Shown here piece after piece: positions 17,401 through 26,026 of a DNA stretch of 44,248 bases. The stretch covers positions 1 to 44,248 of the forward strand of contig JAGCPH010000054.1 in NCBI GenBank assembly GCA_017645275.1. Reading direction: 5' to 3'. The translations under genes and the position numbers were made by a program. Each line of letters begins with the position of its first letter. The first letter of the stretch is position 1. Source of the DNA: Bacteroidales bacterium (GTDB lineage: Bacteria > Bacteroidota > Bacteroidia > Bacteroidales > F082). The notes beneath the pieces are model-generated. The model was not told the DNA's origin, did not search any database, and saw nothing but the letters and a program-made list of their open reading frames with translations.

Positions 17401-19001
17401 TGAAATCTGGCTCTATTGGTAACAGTTCAGAGACTTATGTCGTGATGACATACGATGTTGCTGAAAATGACTCTATCGCATTCTACTATAAAGTGTCATC
17501 TGAATCCGGTTATGACAAGATGCATTTCTACATCGACAATCAAGAAAAAGATAACTGGTCAGGCTCTATAGGGTGGTCAAGAGCACAATACGCTGTAACT
17601 GCAGGTACTCACACCTTCAAATGGTCATATGGCAAAGACACCAGCGTGACAAGCGGCAGTGACTGCTGCTGGCTCGACTTCGTGATTCTGCCAGCCGACA
17701 GAAGCCTTGCAGTCAGTGCAGGTATCGACATGGAAATCTGCGAAGGCGAATCAGCACAACTCGCAGGCTTCGTCAACAACCAGACATCGATGGAATGGAG
17801 CACAGCTGGTGACGGAACATTCAATGATGTTACAATTCCGGATGCTATCTACACCCCTGGTACACAGGATATTGCTAACGGCGGTGTGACACTTACCATC
17901 ACAGCAAGCCAAGGCACAGAGACCATGTCAGATGATATGACAGTGTCATTCAAAGCAGCAACAACTATCGATGTGATTGTTGGCGCAACAGCCTGCATGG
18001 GCGTTATAGATTTAACATACACGTATGTAGTTACAAATGCTGATGGCGTTGAATACGAGACATCTGGTGATGGTATTTTTGACGGTGATATTTACACATT
18101 CGGCTCACAAGATATTGCAAATGGTTATGTAGCAATCACCATCACAGCAATTGGATGTGGTGAAATATCAGATCTGTTAGTGGTAAATTATACGGGCGAG
18201 GCTTCATTTAATTGTATTAATGAATACAGCACTTGTTCAATTGAACCTATTGAAATCCAATTTGCTTTTGAAAACTGCATGGTCGAATGGACATCAGATG
18301 GAACAGGAACAATTAGTTACCTAGGAGCACCAGCAGAACCCACTGTGATATACACGCCTTCCGAGGAAGATTTCAATAACGGTAGCGTAGTTCTAACTGC
18401 AGAATACACTGACTGCCAAGGAACATCATATTATCACAATGTGACAGTCATCTTCACTGAGTTTGCAACACCTTCTACCCCAGTGGGACCAACAGATGTG
18501 TATAACATGGAAGCTATGACAGAATACAGCGTCGAGGCTAACCTAATGTACGACAGCTATGAGTGGGTGCTTGAGCCGGCCACAGCAGGCACAATGACAC
18601 CTAACAGCAACACTGTCAGCATCGCTTGGAACATGGATCAGCCTGATACAGAGGTACAGCTCTACGTCATCGGTCACAGCGAGATGTGCGGTGACAGCGA
18701 GCCTTCACAGAGCCTCGTCATCAGCTTGACAGGCCACGGAGTGAACGAGATTAGCGCAGCTGAGATCAACATTCATCCTAACCCAACCAACGATATCATC
18801 AATGTGAGCATTGAGAACCTCACCGCCAACGTACAGATTACAATCTACAACAGCGTCGGTCAGGCAGTGTACACACAGAATGAATCAGTTGAGAACGGTC
18901 TCAACACTGTAATCAACCTTGGCGACCTCTCAAACGGCACCTACATCCTTCAGGTAAGAAGCGAAGAAGGCATCTGGATGAAGAGAATCATCAAGAGATA
19001 A
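14403..19001 (+). CDS. Secreted gingipain-like C25 cysteine protease 1 with T9SS sorting domain
   Basis: A 1532-aa exported protease. In order: signal peptide (1-24, ending MAQ), C25 propeptide-like region (about 30-240), peptidase C25 catalytic domain (about 245-640), Ig-like segments, a jelly-roll module (about 966-1100), three tandem repeats (about 1101-1357) and a type A T9SS sorting domain (about 1451-1532, with INIHPNPTNDIINV and a basic KRIIKR end). The catalytic His is His492 in QHRDHG and the Cys is Cys525 in SINCETGMFNY. The 33-residue spacing equals that recalled for Porphyromonas gingivalis RgpB (His211/Cys244). T9SS would move it across the outer membrane. It sits 26 nt after rnfA. 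The cleavage specificity is not evident. Confidence 0.93.
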   Translation: MKKSNLRRLLIVGLLALMANVTMAQTYTYPVQEKQGFSVNQKTRDGMRINYELGSFTLSQLNYRGEEMSEIEIQGIVLPNTEGCPNLPTESRLMAIPQGSTATLNVVHVDRQVIKNVNIAPALRIQNENEEPEMDYKKDMKVYNNNAYYPENPFEVSSSYIRGVDAVTVSITPFQYNPVTKELVVFTNVELSLSYEGGNGHFGEDRLRSPYWDPILAAELMNYDQLPVIDYEARMQQWLRDGADGAEYIIITPNNDAWASYAEQLKEFRMKQGIITEVYRIDEMPATTTAQMKTWFHDAYDNWEIAPVAVCLFGDHNTNMSQGIPAETTSHPYSGSCITDNFYSDAAGNDNLPDMVFSRLVAQNEAELPIFVSKQIDYETQPNMDADFYQSPITALGWQTERWFQLCSEVFGGYMRNHGYTPQRINCIYQGTPGNSWSSAQNTAQVVSYFGPNGQNYIPATPSEMGGWTGGSPQQVVDAVNAGTFWVQHRDHGLDEGWGEPAVRNNHVDQMNNVGKLPFVMSINCETGMFNYTGSNGNCFTEKWMRRTYNGQNAGAVGVLSPTEVSYSFVNDAFVWGVYDLFDGDFMPTYGPFQPAAPMTGNWMPAFGNVAGKYFLAQSSWPYNVDSKNITYTMFTAHCDAFLRIFTQVPQTMPVNHMDVQLAGLDQFQITAPEGAEIALTKGEGANLEIVAVAQATGSAQNITIVPQVPPTVLHLTVTGQNYLRYEADIEVIPASGPYIIINEYELSNAATQINFGEDAGFDIQLKNVGNSLASAGTATLTTDSEYVTITNGTFNFSSIASNATETINNAFAFTVSDAVLNRTNIEFVVTITSGSDSYESHITVKAYAPIFEIGNVSITEINGNGNGRLDPGETVTLSFPVKNKGNADSWATDATLVINNSFMQLTSEPTVTMNTIAADATTNVEYTIYVGAAPSGFAANYTLNVESGVYTDTRDFISKIGLNVEDFESGELDPSMWANHAAYPWTFCTDEPYEGNYCLKSGSIGNSSETYVVMTYDVAENDSIAFYYKVSSESGYDKMHFYIDNQEKDNWSGSIGWSRAQYAVTAGTHTFKWSYGKDTSVTSGSDCCWLDFVILPADRSLAVSAGIDMEICEGESAQLAGFVNNQTSMEWSTAGDGTFNDVTIPDAIYTPGTQDIANGGVTLTITASQGTETMSDDMTVSFKAATTIDVIVGATACMGVIDLTYTYVVTNADGVEYETSGDGIFDGDIYTFGSQDIANGYVAITITAIGCGEISDLLVVNYTGEASFNCINEYSTCSIEPIEIQFAFENCMVEWTSDGTGTISYLGAPAEPTVIYTPSEEDFNNGSVVLTAEYTDCQGTSYYHNVTVIFTEFATPSTPVGPTDVYNMEAMTEYSVEANLMYDSYEWVLEPATAGTMTPNSNTVSIAWNMDQPDTEVQLYVIGHSEMCGDSEPSQSLVISLTGHGVNEISAAEINIHPNPTNDIINVSIENLTANVQITIYNSVGQAVYTQNESVENGLNTVINLGDLSNGTYILQVRSEEGIWMKRIIKR
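17704..18476 (+). repeat. Three tandem Ig-like repeat modules within C25 protease 1
   Basis: Residues about 1101-1357 hold three degenerate copies of a module with the pattern W/E-T-S-x-G-x-G-T-F ... Y-T-P/G-S ... D-I-x-N-G-x-V-x-L/I-T. Copies begin near residues 1131, 1219 and 1295. Such modules are frequent in Bacteroidota cell-surface adhesins. The second and third copies are visibly more AT-rich than the surrounding gene, and protease 2 lacks the whole block. Confidence 0.75.
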
Positions 19002-19019
19002 CAAACAAACTGGCAAACA

Positions 19020-21257
19020 ATGGAAGGAGTACCGGCTTTATTCTATGATCTGGCTCTGATTCTCATCACGGCGGGCATCACCACTGTCATTTTCAAGTGG
19101 TTGAAGCAGCCGTTGGTGCTGGGCTACATCGTGGCAGGCTTCCTGATAGGACATTATTTCTCCTATTTCCCTGACATCCACGATGAGGAGAGCGTCAAGA
19201 CATGGAGCGAGATTGGTATGGTCTTTCTGTTGTTTGCCATCGGTCTTGAATTTTCGTTCAAGAAATTAAAAAAGGTAGGAGGTCCGGGCGCCATCATGGT
19301 GCTCACCGAGCTGGTCATCATGTTCACCTCGGGCTTTCTTGTCGGAAAAATGTTCGGATGGCAGAAGATGAACTGCATCTTCCTCGGCTGTATGCTTTCC
19401 ATTTCCTCTACAAGCATCATCGTCAAAGCTTTCGATGACCTGAAGTTGAAGAAAGAAAAGTTTACAGCCGATGTCATCGGGGCATTGGTTGTCGAGGACC
19501 TGGTGGCCGTCGTGCTGATGGTCATCCTCTCGACCATATCTGTCGGCAACAGTTTCGACGGCGGCGAGCTCATCCTAAGCATGGTGAAACTCGTGTTTTT
19601 CCTCATCATCTGGTTTATTTTCGGAATTTATCTCATCCCTTCTTTCCTGAGATTAATCAGAAAATTCATGACGGAGGAGACACTGGTCATCATCGCTGTG
19701 GGACTCTGTTTTGCCATGGTCATGCTTGCCAACTACGCCGGTTTCTCGTCGGCTCTCGGCGCCTTTGTGATGGGTTCTATCCTGGCCGAGACACTTGAAG
19801 CCGACATCATTCACAAACTCATAAAACCAATACAAAACCTTTTTGGAGCCATCTTCTTCGTGTCGGTCGGCATGCTCGTCAACCCGAAGGTTTTGGTGGA
19901 ATATACATGGCCTGTAGTCATCATCGCACTTACCGTGATGATTGTCAAGACGTTAAGCGCCACTTTCGGCATGCTGATTTCAGGTCGTGACATCCACACC
20001 TCGATGAAAGCTGGCTTCTGTTTCTGTCAGATCGGCGAGTTCTCGTTCATCATCGCCGGACTGGGCCTTAGTTTCAAGGTCATCGATGGATACCTCTACC
20101 CTATCATCGTAACGGTATCAATCGTCACCACATTTTTCACGCCATACATCATGCGTCTTGCCGACCCGTTGTATAACTGGCTCAACCCCAAAATACCGGA
20201 ACGTTGGAAAAAGGCCATGACGAATTACTCGGAAGGCTTCAAGGTCAGCGATGATAAGACATTGACTTTCAAGACTTTCATTATAAACCAGTTAAAAAAC
20301 ATGGTTATCTACGGCTGTATCATCTTTGCCCTCACCCTGATAGCATTTTCGGTTATCGGACCTCTCTGTTTAAGGTTTATTCACGGAATTTGGGGCGATG
20401 TGACAGCCACAATCATCACATTCTTACTCGTCTCGCCATTCATCTGGGCAATGGCGTTCAAATACAATATCTCATTGACTAACAAGCGTTTAATCAGCAA
20501 AACAGCTTTCGAAAGTCATGTCATCTGGGCAATTTTCATCCTCAGATATCTCATTGCGATAGGTCTTATCGTTATGATAATCAGGCACTATATACCGCTC
20601 AATTTCTGGGCGGCCATGGGAATAGCGGTTGCAGTATCGTTAATTCTCGCATTCTCTAATGGCATAATGAAATTTTACGACAGGATTGAGCACCGTTTCA
20701 TGGATAACCTTAACAAACGCCAGAAGCAGGCCTCATTTGTCGTTCCAGAGGTGCTACAGCAGAATTTCCATCTTGAAAAAGCGATTGTCAGCCCGTTGAG
20801 CCAAATCGTAGGAAAACAGCTGAAAGACACCGTATTCAGAAGCAAATACAAGGTCAGCGTTGTATGCATCGAAAGAGGTAACAAATGCTACGACTTACCC
20901 GATAAAGATATAATGTTCTACCCTTACGACAAGGTCACACTTGTGGGTAACGACGACAATATTAATATGGTGAAGCCGATTTTGGAGGTTGAAGACAGCG
21001 AACTCATCCGAGAGCGCGAAGACCATAACATGAGTCTGCACTCGGTGAAAATCTCTGAAAAGAGCCCTATTTGCCATGTCTCGCTGCTTAACTCCATGTT
21101 CAAGGACAAATACGATGCCATGGTCATAGCAATCCAAAGAGGCGACGAGTTTGTCTTAAGTCCTTCTGCCAAAACTGTTTTCAATAATGGAGATGTGGTT
21201 TGGTATGTAAGTTCAAAGGAAGCAGCGGCAATGATAAAACAGAAAGAAGAAATATAA
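19020..21257 (+). CDS. CPA2 cation:proton antiporter with two RCK_C domains (KefB/NapA-like)
   Basis: A 745-aa inner-membrane antiporter. Residues about 5-385 form the 12-13-helix Na_H_Exchanger domain, including GYIVAGFLIGHY, FAIGLEFSFKKL, SISSTSIIVKAFDDL, GALVVEDLVAVVLM (VVED as in CPA2 antiporters) and CFCQIGEFSFIIAGLGLSFK. An additional block of about four membrane segments (about 420-550) follows, then two C-terminal RCK_C/TrkA_C regulatory domains (about 580-660 and 665-740). No NAD-binding RCK_N domain is present. It would exchange Na+ or K+ for H+. It lies 18 nt after protease 1 and 30 nt before protease 2, between two ion-pumping redox complexes, suggesting it balances their Na+/H+ output. 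Ion choice cannot be read. Confidence 0.9.
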   Translation: MEGVPALFYDLALILITAGITTVIFKWLKQPLVLGYIVAGFLIGHYFSYFPDIHDEESVKTWSEIGMVFLLFAIGLEFSFKKLKKVGGPGAIMVLTELVIMFTSGFLVGKMFGWQKMNCIFLGCMLSISSTSIIVKAFDDLKLKKEKFTADVIGALVVEDLVAVVLMVILSTISVGNSFDGGELILSMVKLVFFLIIWFIFGIYLIPSFLRLIRKFMTEETLVIIAVGLCFAMVMLANYAGFSSALGAFVMGSILAETLEADIIHKLIKPIQNLFGAIFFVSVGMLVNPKVLVEYTWPVVIIALTVMIVKTLSATFGMLISGRDIHTSMKAGFCFCQIGEFSFIIAGLGLSFKVIDGYLYPIIVTVSIVTTFFTPYIMRLADPLYNWLNPKIPERWKKAMTNYSEGFKVSDDKTLTFKTFIINQLKNMVIYGCIIFALTLIAFSVIGPLCLRFIHGIWGDVTATIITFLLVSPFIWAMAFKYNISLTNKRLISKTAFESHVIWAIFILRYLIAIGLIVMIIRHYIPLNFWAAMGIAVAVSLILAFSNGIMKFYDRIEHRFMDNLNKRQKQASFVVPEVLQQNFHLEKAIVSPLSQIVGKQLKDTVFRSKYKVSVVCIERGNKCYDLPDKDIMFYPYDKVTLVGNDDNINMVKPILEVEDSELIREREDHNMSLHSVKISEKSPICHVSLLNSMFKDKYDAMVIAIQRGDEFVLSPSAKTVFNNGDVVWYVSSKEAAAMIKQKEEI

Positions 21258-21287
21258 TCCATATAAACAAACAAATATAAACCAACC

Positions 21288-24200
21288 ATGAAAAAACTTA
21301 ATTATCTGATAATAACATTTGTACTTATGTTATTGACAGTCAATGGCAAAGCACAAACATTCAAGGTAGAGAACAGCACCCGTTCCAACCTTGAGTTAAG
21401 CCTTACGATCGACGATTTCAGTCTACAGAGTGAAAGCCGTGGCGAGATTGAGGGCCAAACAATAGTCATGAACGGCATTTTCCTGCCAAATCAGGCCGGA
21501 ATGCCTAACCTGCCTGTCGTTTCACGTTATGTGGCAATCCCACGCGGCGCCACAGTCAACGTCAACGTGACAAACCAGGTGACAGAGACACTTCAGGATA
21601 TCGACATTATGCCATCGCCGGAGTTGCCTCTCGATGACGACAACACCCCAATGAAATACTATCGTGATGAGCAGGTCTATAGCACTAACGCCTTCTACCC
21701 TGCCCAACCCATCATCACCTCAGAGCCGATGAAGATTCGTGACGTCGACGTGGTGATCTTGAGTGTCACTCCATTCCAATACAACCCTGTCAGCAAGGAG
21801 CTCGTGGTGACACGCCAGCTCAACCTCGAGGTCAGTTTTGAGGGCGGCAACGGTGTCTTCGGCGGCGACCCGCGTTATCGCAGCACCGAATGGGAGCATA
21901 TCATCCGTGATATGGTCATCAATGAGAATACGCTGCCTCCGTTTGATTATCAACAGTTTATAAGAGAAGCCGTGGCACGTGGCGACGACGGATGCGAGTA
22001 TCTCATCATCACGCCAGATAACGAGGATTTTGTGCAGTTGGCTGACTCTATAAAGGAATTCCGCACACAGCAAGGCATACTCACCGATGTCGTGACAGTC
22101 AGTGAATGTGGTGGCAACACCGACACTGCCATACGCAACTATATCATCAACGCATACAACAACTGGGACATCCCGGTGGCGGCGGTACTCATCCTCGGCG
22201 ACCATAACACTGACGGAACCTATGGCATTGTCTCGCATACTATGAACAACCACCCTGGTGGCAACGGATATAACCCATACATCTCTGACAACCGCTATGC
22301 CGACACAGGCAACGACCATCTGCCGGATGTGGTAGTGGGACGTATCACAGGACGCGATTACGACGAGATGTACCACATGATTAACAAGGACCTGCAGTTT
22401 GAGCGCAATCCTTCGACCAATCCTGGCTTTTACGACCATCCTATCACAGCTATGGGTTATCAGCGTGAACGCTGGTTCCAGCTCTGCTCAGAGGTCGTTC
22501 ATGGCTTCTTGGAAAACGAACTTGGCAAACATCCTGTTAGAATCAACGCCATTTATGAAGGCACACCTGGGAGTCAGTGGTCAACAGCCGAATACACTAA
22601 CAGCGTGGTGAATTATTTCGGTCCCAACGGAACAGGATACATCCCACAGACCATGTCGCACCTCACCGACTGGAGCGGCACTTGTCTGGATATTAACAAC
22701 ACCATCAACTCTGGCTCATTTCTTATCCAACACCGTGATCACGGAGCTGAAGAGCGGTGGGGGGAACCAAGTTACAATATCACTAATATAAACGCTCTTA
22801 CAAATCAGGACCTCACCTTCGTGATGTCGAACAACTGCCTTACCGGACGTTTCAACTACACTGGACATGAAAACACATGCTTCGCCGAGGCTTTCCATCG
22901 CCATCAACACGGAGCATTAGGCCTTATCGCAGCGACCCAGGTGTCGTATTCGTTCCTCAACGACGTCTATGTTTGGGGTGTTTACGACAATATGTGGCCA
23001 GAATTCATGCCAGCACAAGGCACTAGTCACCACACATCGTTCGTGCTTCCGGCTTACGGCAACGTTGCAGGCAAATATTTCCTGCAACAGTCAAACTGGA
23101 TCTCATGGGGCGACGGCCGACAGATCACTTACGACCTCTTCCATCATCACGGTGACGTGTATATGAACCTGTATACCGAGATGCCGCAATACCTTGAAGT
23201 GTCAATGCTTCCGGTGATAACACAAGGCGACACACTGTTTGAACTGACGGCTACCGAAGGAGCCACCATCTGCATCACCAGCAACGGCAACATAGCAGCG
23301 TTGGCAACAGCCACAGGACAGCCGCAGACCATCGAAGTGACTCCACAAATCGTTGGTAATGAATTGCGTCTGACTGTCACCAAGCAGAATTATTACAGAT
23401 ATTCGCATTCTATCAACGTGATGCCTAACGAAGGCCCATACCTCATCATCGATAACGTTGAAGTGGTCGACAACAATAACAACAACCTGCTCGACTTCAA
23501 CGAAGAAGCCTCGCTTGATGTAGCGCTTCACAACGTTGGTTTTGTCGACATCAGCGACGTCAATGTGGTGCTGACAAGCGACTCACCATACGCGATAATC
23601 AATTCTGGCACAACGACTTATGATGCCATTGGCATGAGTCAGATTGTCAATAAAAACAATGCGTTTACAATCAAACTCACCGACGATGTCCCTGACCAGA
23701 CAAGAGTTTATTTCGACCTCTCGATGAGCAGCGGAACTTATTCATTTACAGACAGTTTCTACATCATCGCCAACGCTCCGTCGTTTGAAGTGACAAATTT
23801 CAGCATTGCTGACGCCAACGGTAATCCTACCGACAGATTATACAAAGGAGAAACATCATTGTTGACGTTTACCATTCATAATCAAGGACATAGCAACAGC
23901 AACGGCATACAACACTCTTATTTAACCAATGCTGATTTCATCAATTATCAGGATCTGACAATACAGACCGACGGCATCAACGTCAACGAGAGCATGGATG
24001 TCACCTTTACGGTAACTGTGATGAACTATGCTCCAGACGGAGCAATCCTTGAGCAGTATTACAACCTGTCGACAAACGGCTACGCTTTACAAAACAGTTC
24101 GGAGATAGCGTTAGGCAACTGCATCGAAAACTTTGAGAATGAAGAACTTAACGACTTATTTGAATGGGACAACACTAGCAGCCGTCCTTGGGTGAGAGAC

Positions 24201-24779
24201 AATAACGATCCATACGAAGGCGAGTATTGCTTCACTGCGACATCTATATCATCAGGCAAGAAATCGACGCTTTATATGGGCGCCGAGACAGAGATTGACG
24301 ACGTAATCGCATTCTATTACAAAGGTTCTGTCAATGACGATGACGAGTTCTATTTCGAGACAAATTCGGTAAAATACGAGCTTACAGGTGCTGAATGGCA
24401 GTATTTCGAATTGCCTATTCCAGCTGGCGAGAATGTGTTTAAATGGGTATTCTCGAGAAAGAGCAATGCCGATGAGGGTTCAGCCTCACTTGACCTCATC
24501 AAACTGCCGCCGATGCACATCCAGTTTGACGCTGTTGAAGAGACAACAGCCATCAGCAATAGCGTCGCAATTTATCCTAATCCAGGTAAAAACGTGTTGA
24601 ACGTCGTTACTTCGGATGACAACACCGCTAAATTGCAAGTATTTGATTTCCAAGGAAGAATAATATTAGAAAAAGATATTACTAACGGCATGACGACCAT
24701 CAGCACTGAGACATGGCCGTCGGGATTATATTTCTGGAAAGTAGGCAACGAGGCAGGAAAATGGATAAAATCAGAATAA
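21288..24779 (+). CDS. Secreted gingipain-like C25 cysteine protease 2 with T9SS sorting domain
   Basis: A 1163-aa paralogue of protease 1. It has a signal peptide (1-22, ending GKAQ), a C25 propeptide-like region, a peptidase C25 domain from about residue 234, Ig-like segments, a jelly-roll module (about 944-1080) and a type A sorting domain (about 1085-1163, with VAIYPNPGKNVLNVV). The catalytic pair is His485 (QHRDHG) and Cys517 (SNNCLTGRFNY). Long stretches match protease 1, for example SVTPFQYNPVSKELVV and VYVWGVYDN. It lacks the three Ig-like repeats of protease 1, accounting for most of the 369-residue difference. Its last 19 nt overlap the nqrA start, so it is physically tied to the nqr genes. 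Specificity is unknown. Confidence 0.93.
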   Translation: MKKLNYLIITFVLMLLTVNGKAQTFKVENSTRSNLELSLTIDDFSLQSESRGEIEGQTIVMNGIFLPNQAGMPNLPVVSRYVAIPRGATVNVNVTNQVTETLQDIDIMPSPELPLDDDNTPMKYYRDEQVYSTNAFYPAQPIITSEPMKIRDVDVVILSVTPFQYNPVSKELVVTRQLNLEVSFEGGNGVFGGDPRYRSTEWEHIIRDMVINENTLPPFDYQQFIREAVARGDDGCEYLIITPDNEDFVQLADSIKEFRTQQGILTDVVTVSECGGNTDTAIRNYIINAYNNWDIPVAAVLILGDHNTDGTYGIVSHTMNNHPGGNGYNPYISDNRYADTGNDHLPDVVVGRITGRDYDEMYHMINKDLQFERNPSTNPGFYDHPITAMGYQRERWFQLCSEVVHGFLENELGKHPVRINAIYEGTPGSQWSTAEYTNSVVNYFGPNGTGYIPQTMSHLTDWSGTCLDINNTINSGSFLIQHRDHGAEERWGEPSYNITNINALTNQDLTFVMSNNCLTGRFNYTGHENTCFAEAFHRHQHGALGLIAATQVSYSFLNDVYVWGVYDNMWPEFMPAQGTSHHTSFVLPAYGNVAGKYFLQQSNWISWGDGRQITYDLFHHHGDVYMNLYTEMPQYLEVSMLPVITQGDTLFELTATEGATICITSNGNIAALATATGQPQTIEVTPQIVGNELRLTVTKQNYYRYSHSINVMPNEGPYLIIDNVEVVDNNNNNLLDFNEEASLDVALHNVGFVDISDVNVVLTSDSPYAIINSGTTTYDAIGMSQIVNKNNAFTIKLTDDVPDQTRVYFDLSMSSGTYSFTDSFYIIANAPSFEVTNFSIADANGNPTDRLYKGETSLLTFTIHNQGHSNSNGIQHSYLTNADFINYQDLTIQTDGINVNESMDVTFTVTVMNYAPDGAILEQYYNLSTNGYALQNSSEIALGNCIENFENEELNDLFEWDNTSSRPWVRDNNDPYEGEYCFTATSISSGKKSTLYMGAETEIDDVIAFYYKGSVNDDDEFYFETNSVKYELTGAEWQYFELPIPAGENVFKWVFSRKSNADEGSASLDLIKLPPMHIQFDAVEETTAISNSVAIYPNPGKNVLNVVTSDDNTAKLQVFDFQGRIILEKDITNGMTTISTETWPSGLYFWKVGNEAGKWIKSE

Positions 24780-26026
24780 GAAAAGGACTTGACATACATA
24801 TAAAAGGCGAGGCGGCTAAACGTCTGGAGGTTTTCGAGCCAACGTATTGTGCCATCAAACCTACCGATTTCATTGGTGTTTTGCCCAAGATGCACGTCGA
24901 AGAAGGCGACGACGTAAAGGTTGGTACTGTGCTTTTCCACGACAAGAACAACGAGAAAATCGTGTTCACCTCCCCTGTCTCGGGCAAGGTGAAAGCCATC
25001 GTGCGCGGCGAGAAACGTGCGATACAGCAAGTCGTGATTGAAAACGACGGCAAAAACGAGGCAATAGATTTTAGCGACATTGACATTCCTATCGAAAAGA
25101 TGTTACAAAGCGGCGTCTGGCCGATGCTACGTCAGCGTCCGTTTGCAACCATCGCCAATCCTGACGACAAGCCGAAACATATCTTCGTCTCTATGTTCGA
25201 CACCGCACCGCTGGCACCAGATTATGATTTTATCATTGAAAACCAATTGGATGCATTGACAAAAGGAGTTGAGGTGCTGGCGAAATTGACGGAGGGGAAT
25301 GTGTATATGAATATTCGTAAAGACGCACGGCCGTGCGTCTCAACATGGCCTCAAAATGTTATCGTTACCGAATTTGAAGGTCCACATCCTGCGGGCAATG
25401 TCGGCACCCAGATAAATGCCATATCACCAATAAATAAAGGCGAAGTCGTGTGGTACTGCTATCCTCAAGATGTCATCACAATGGGGAGATTGTTCCTCAC
25501 AGGAAAGTATGACAGCTCACGAATCGTAGCAACTACAGGTTCGGCGGTGGACGAACCACATTATTATAAAACACGTATTGGGGCTGATTTAACGCATATT
25601 TTGAGTGCTGAGGATAATGCCCGCATCATCAGCGGCAACGTGCTGACGGGCACCAATATTACGCAAAACGACGGTTTTCTGTGTTTTTACGACAGTCAGG
25701 TTACGGCCATACCCGAAGGCAACCATTACAAGCTTTTCGGCTGGCTGATGCCTGTTTTCAAGCGTTACACCGACACCAACACCAACGGCGACACACGTCC
25801 GTACATCATGACTGGGCAGTTTGAGCAGGTGTTTCCGTTCGACATCTACCCCATGCAGCTCATCAAGGCGTGTCTGATAAAAGACATCGACCAGATGGAA
25901 GAGCTCGGCATCTATGAGGTTGACGCTGAAGATTTTGCGTTATGTGAGGTAATCGACCCTTCGAAGACGCCGATACAACAGATCATACGCGAAGGACTTG
26001 AATTTATCAGAAAGGAGACGATGTGA
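24761..26026 (+). CDS. nqrA: Na+-translocating NADH:quinone reductase subunit A
   Basis: A 421-aa NqrA, the cytoplasmic-side quinone-associated subunit of Na+-NQR. It has the N-terminal barrel-sandwich domain (IRIRKGLDIHIKG, then KIVFTSPVSGKVKAIVRGEKR) and the conserved FEGPHPAGNVGTQIN segment. The ATG at 24761 aligns with known NqrA N-termini and lies inside the last codons of protease 2. An upstream in-frame start would lengthen it unnaturally. A perfect 20-bp palindrome occurs in its middle. The C-terminal half (KRYTDTNTNGD region) looks shorter than in Bacteroides NqrA from memory. NqrB begins on its stop codon (TGATG). Confidence 0.95.
   Translation: MDKIRIRKGLDIHIKGEAAKRLEVFEPTYCAIKPTDFIGVLPKMHVEEGDDVKVGTVLFHDKNNEKIVFTSPVSGKVKAIVRGEKRAIQQVVIENDGKNEAIDFSDIDIPIEKMLQSGVWPMLRQRPFATIANPDDKPKHIFVSMFDTAPLAPDYDFIIENQLDALTKGVEVLAKLTEGNVYMNIRKDARPCVSTWPQNVIVTEFEGPHPAGNVGTQINAISPINKGEVVWYCYPQDVITMGRLFLTGKYDSSRIVATTGSAVDEPHYYKTRIGADLTHILSAEDNARIISGNVLTGTNITQNDGFLCFYDSQVTAIPEGNHYKLFGWLMPVFKRYTDTNTNGDTRPYIMTGQFEQVFPFDIYPMQLIKACLIKDIDQMEELGIYEVDAEDFALCEVIDPSKTPIQQIIREGLEFIRKETM
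25321..25340. repeat. Perfect 20-bp palindrome inside nqrA
   Basis: AGACGCACGG followed directly by CCGTGCGTCT, with no mismatch and no loop. It encodes KDARPCVS in frame within NqrA. I recall the same palindrome as a dispersed intergenic repeat in Bacteroidota and other phyla. Confidence 0.9.

Noticed and set aside
21720-22439. 239-codon open frame antisense to C25 protease 2
   Set aside because: It is a mirror of the protease coding region, has no family resemblance and no promoter or ribosome site.
24713-24760. Longer nqrA start upstream
   Set aside because: The added residues read through the protease C-terminal codons and have no counterpart in NqrA; the ATG at 24761 matches the family N-terminus.
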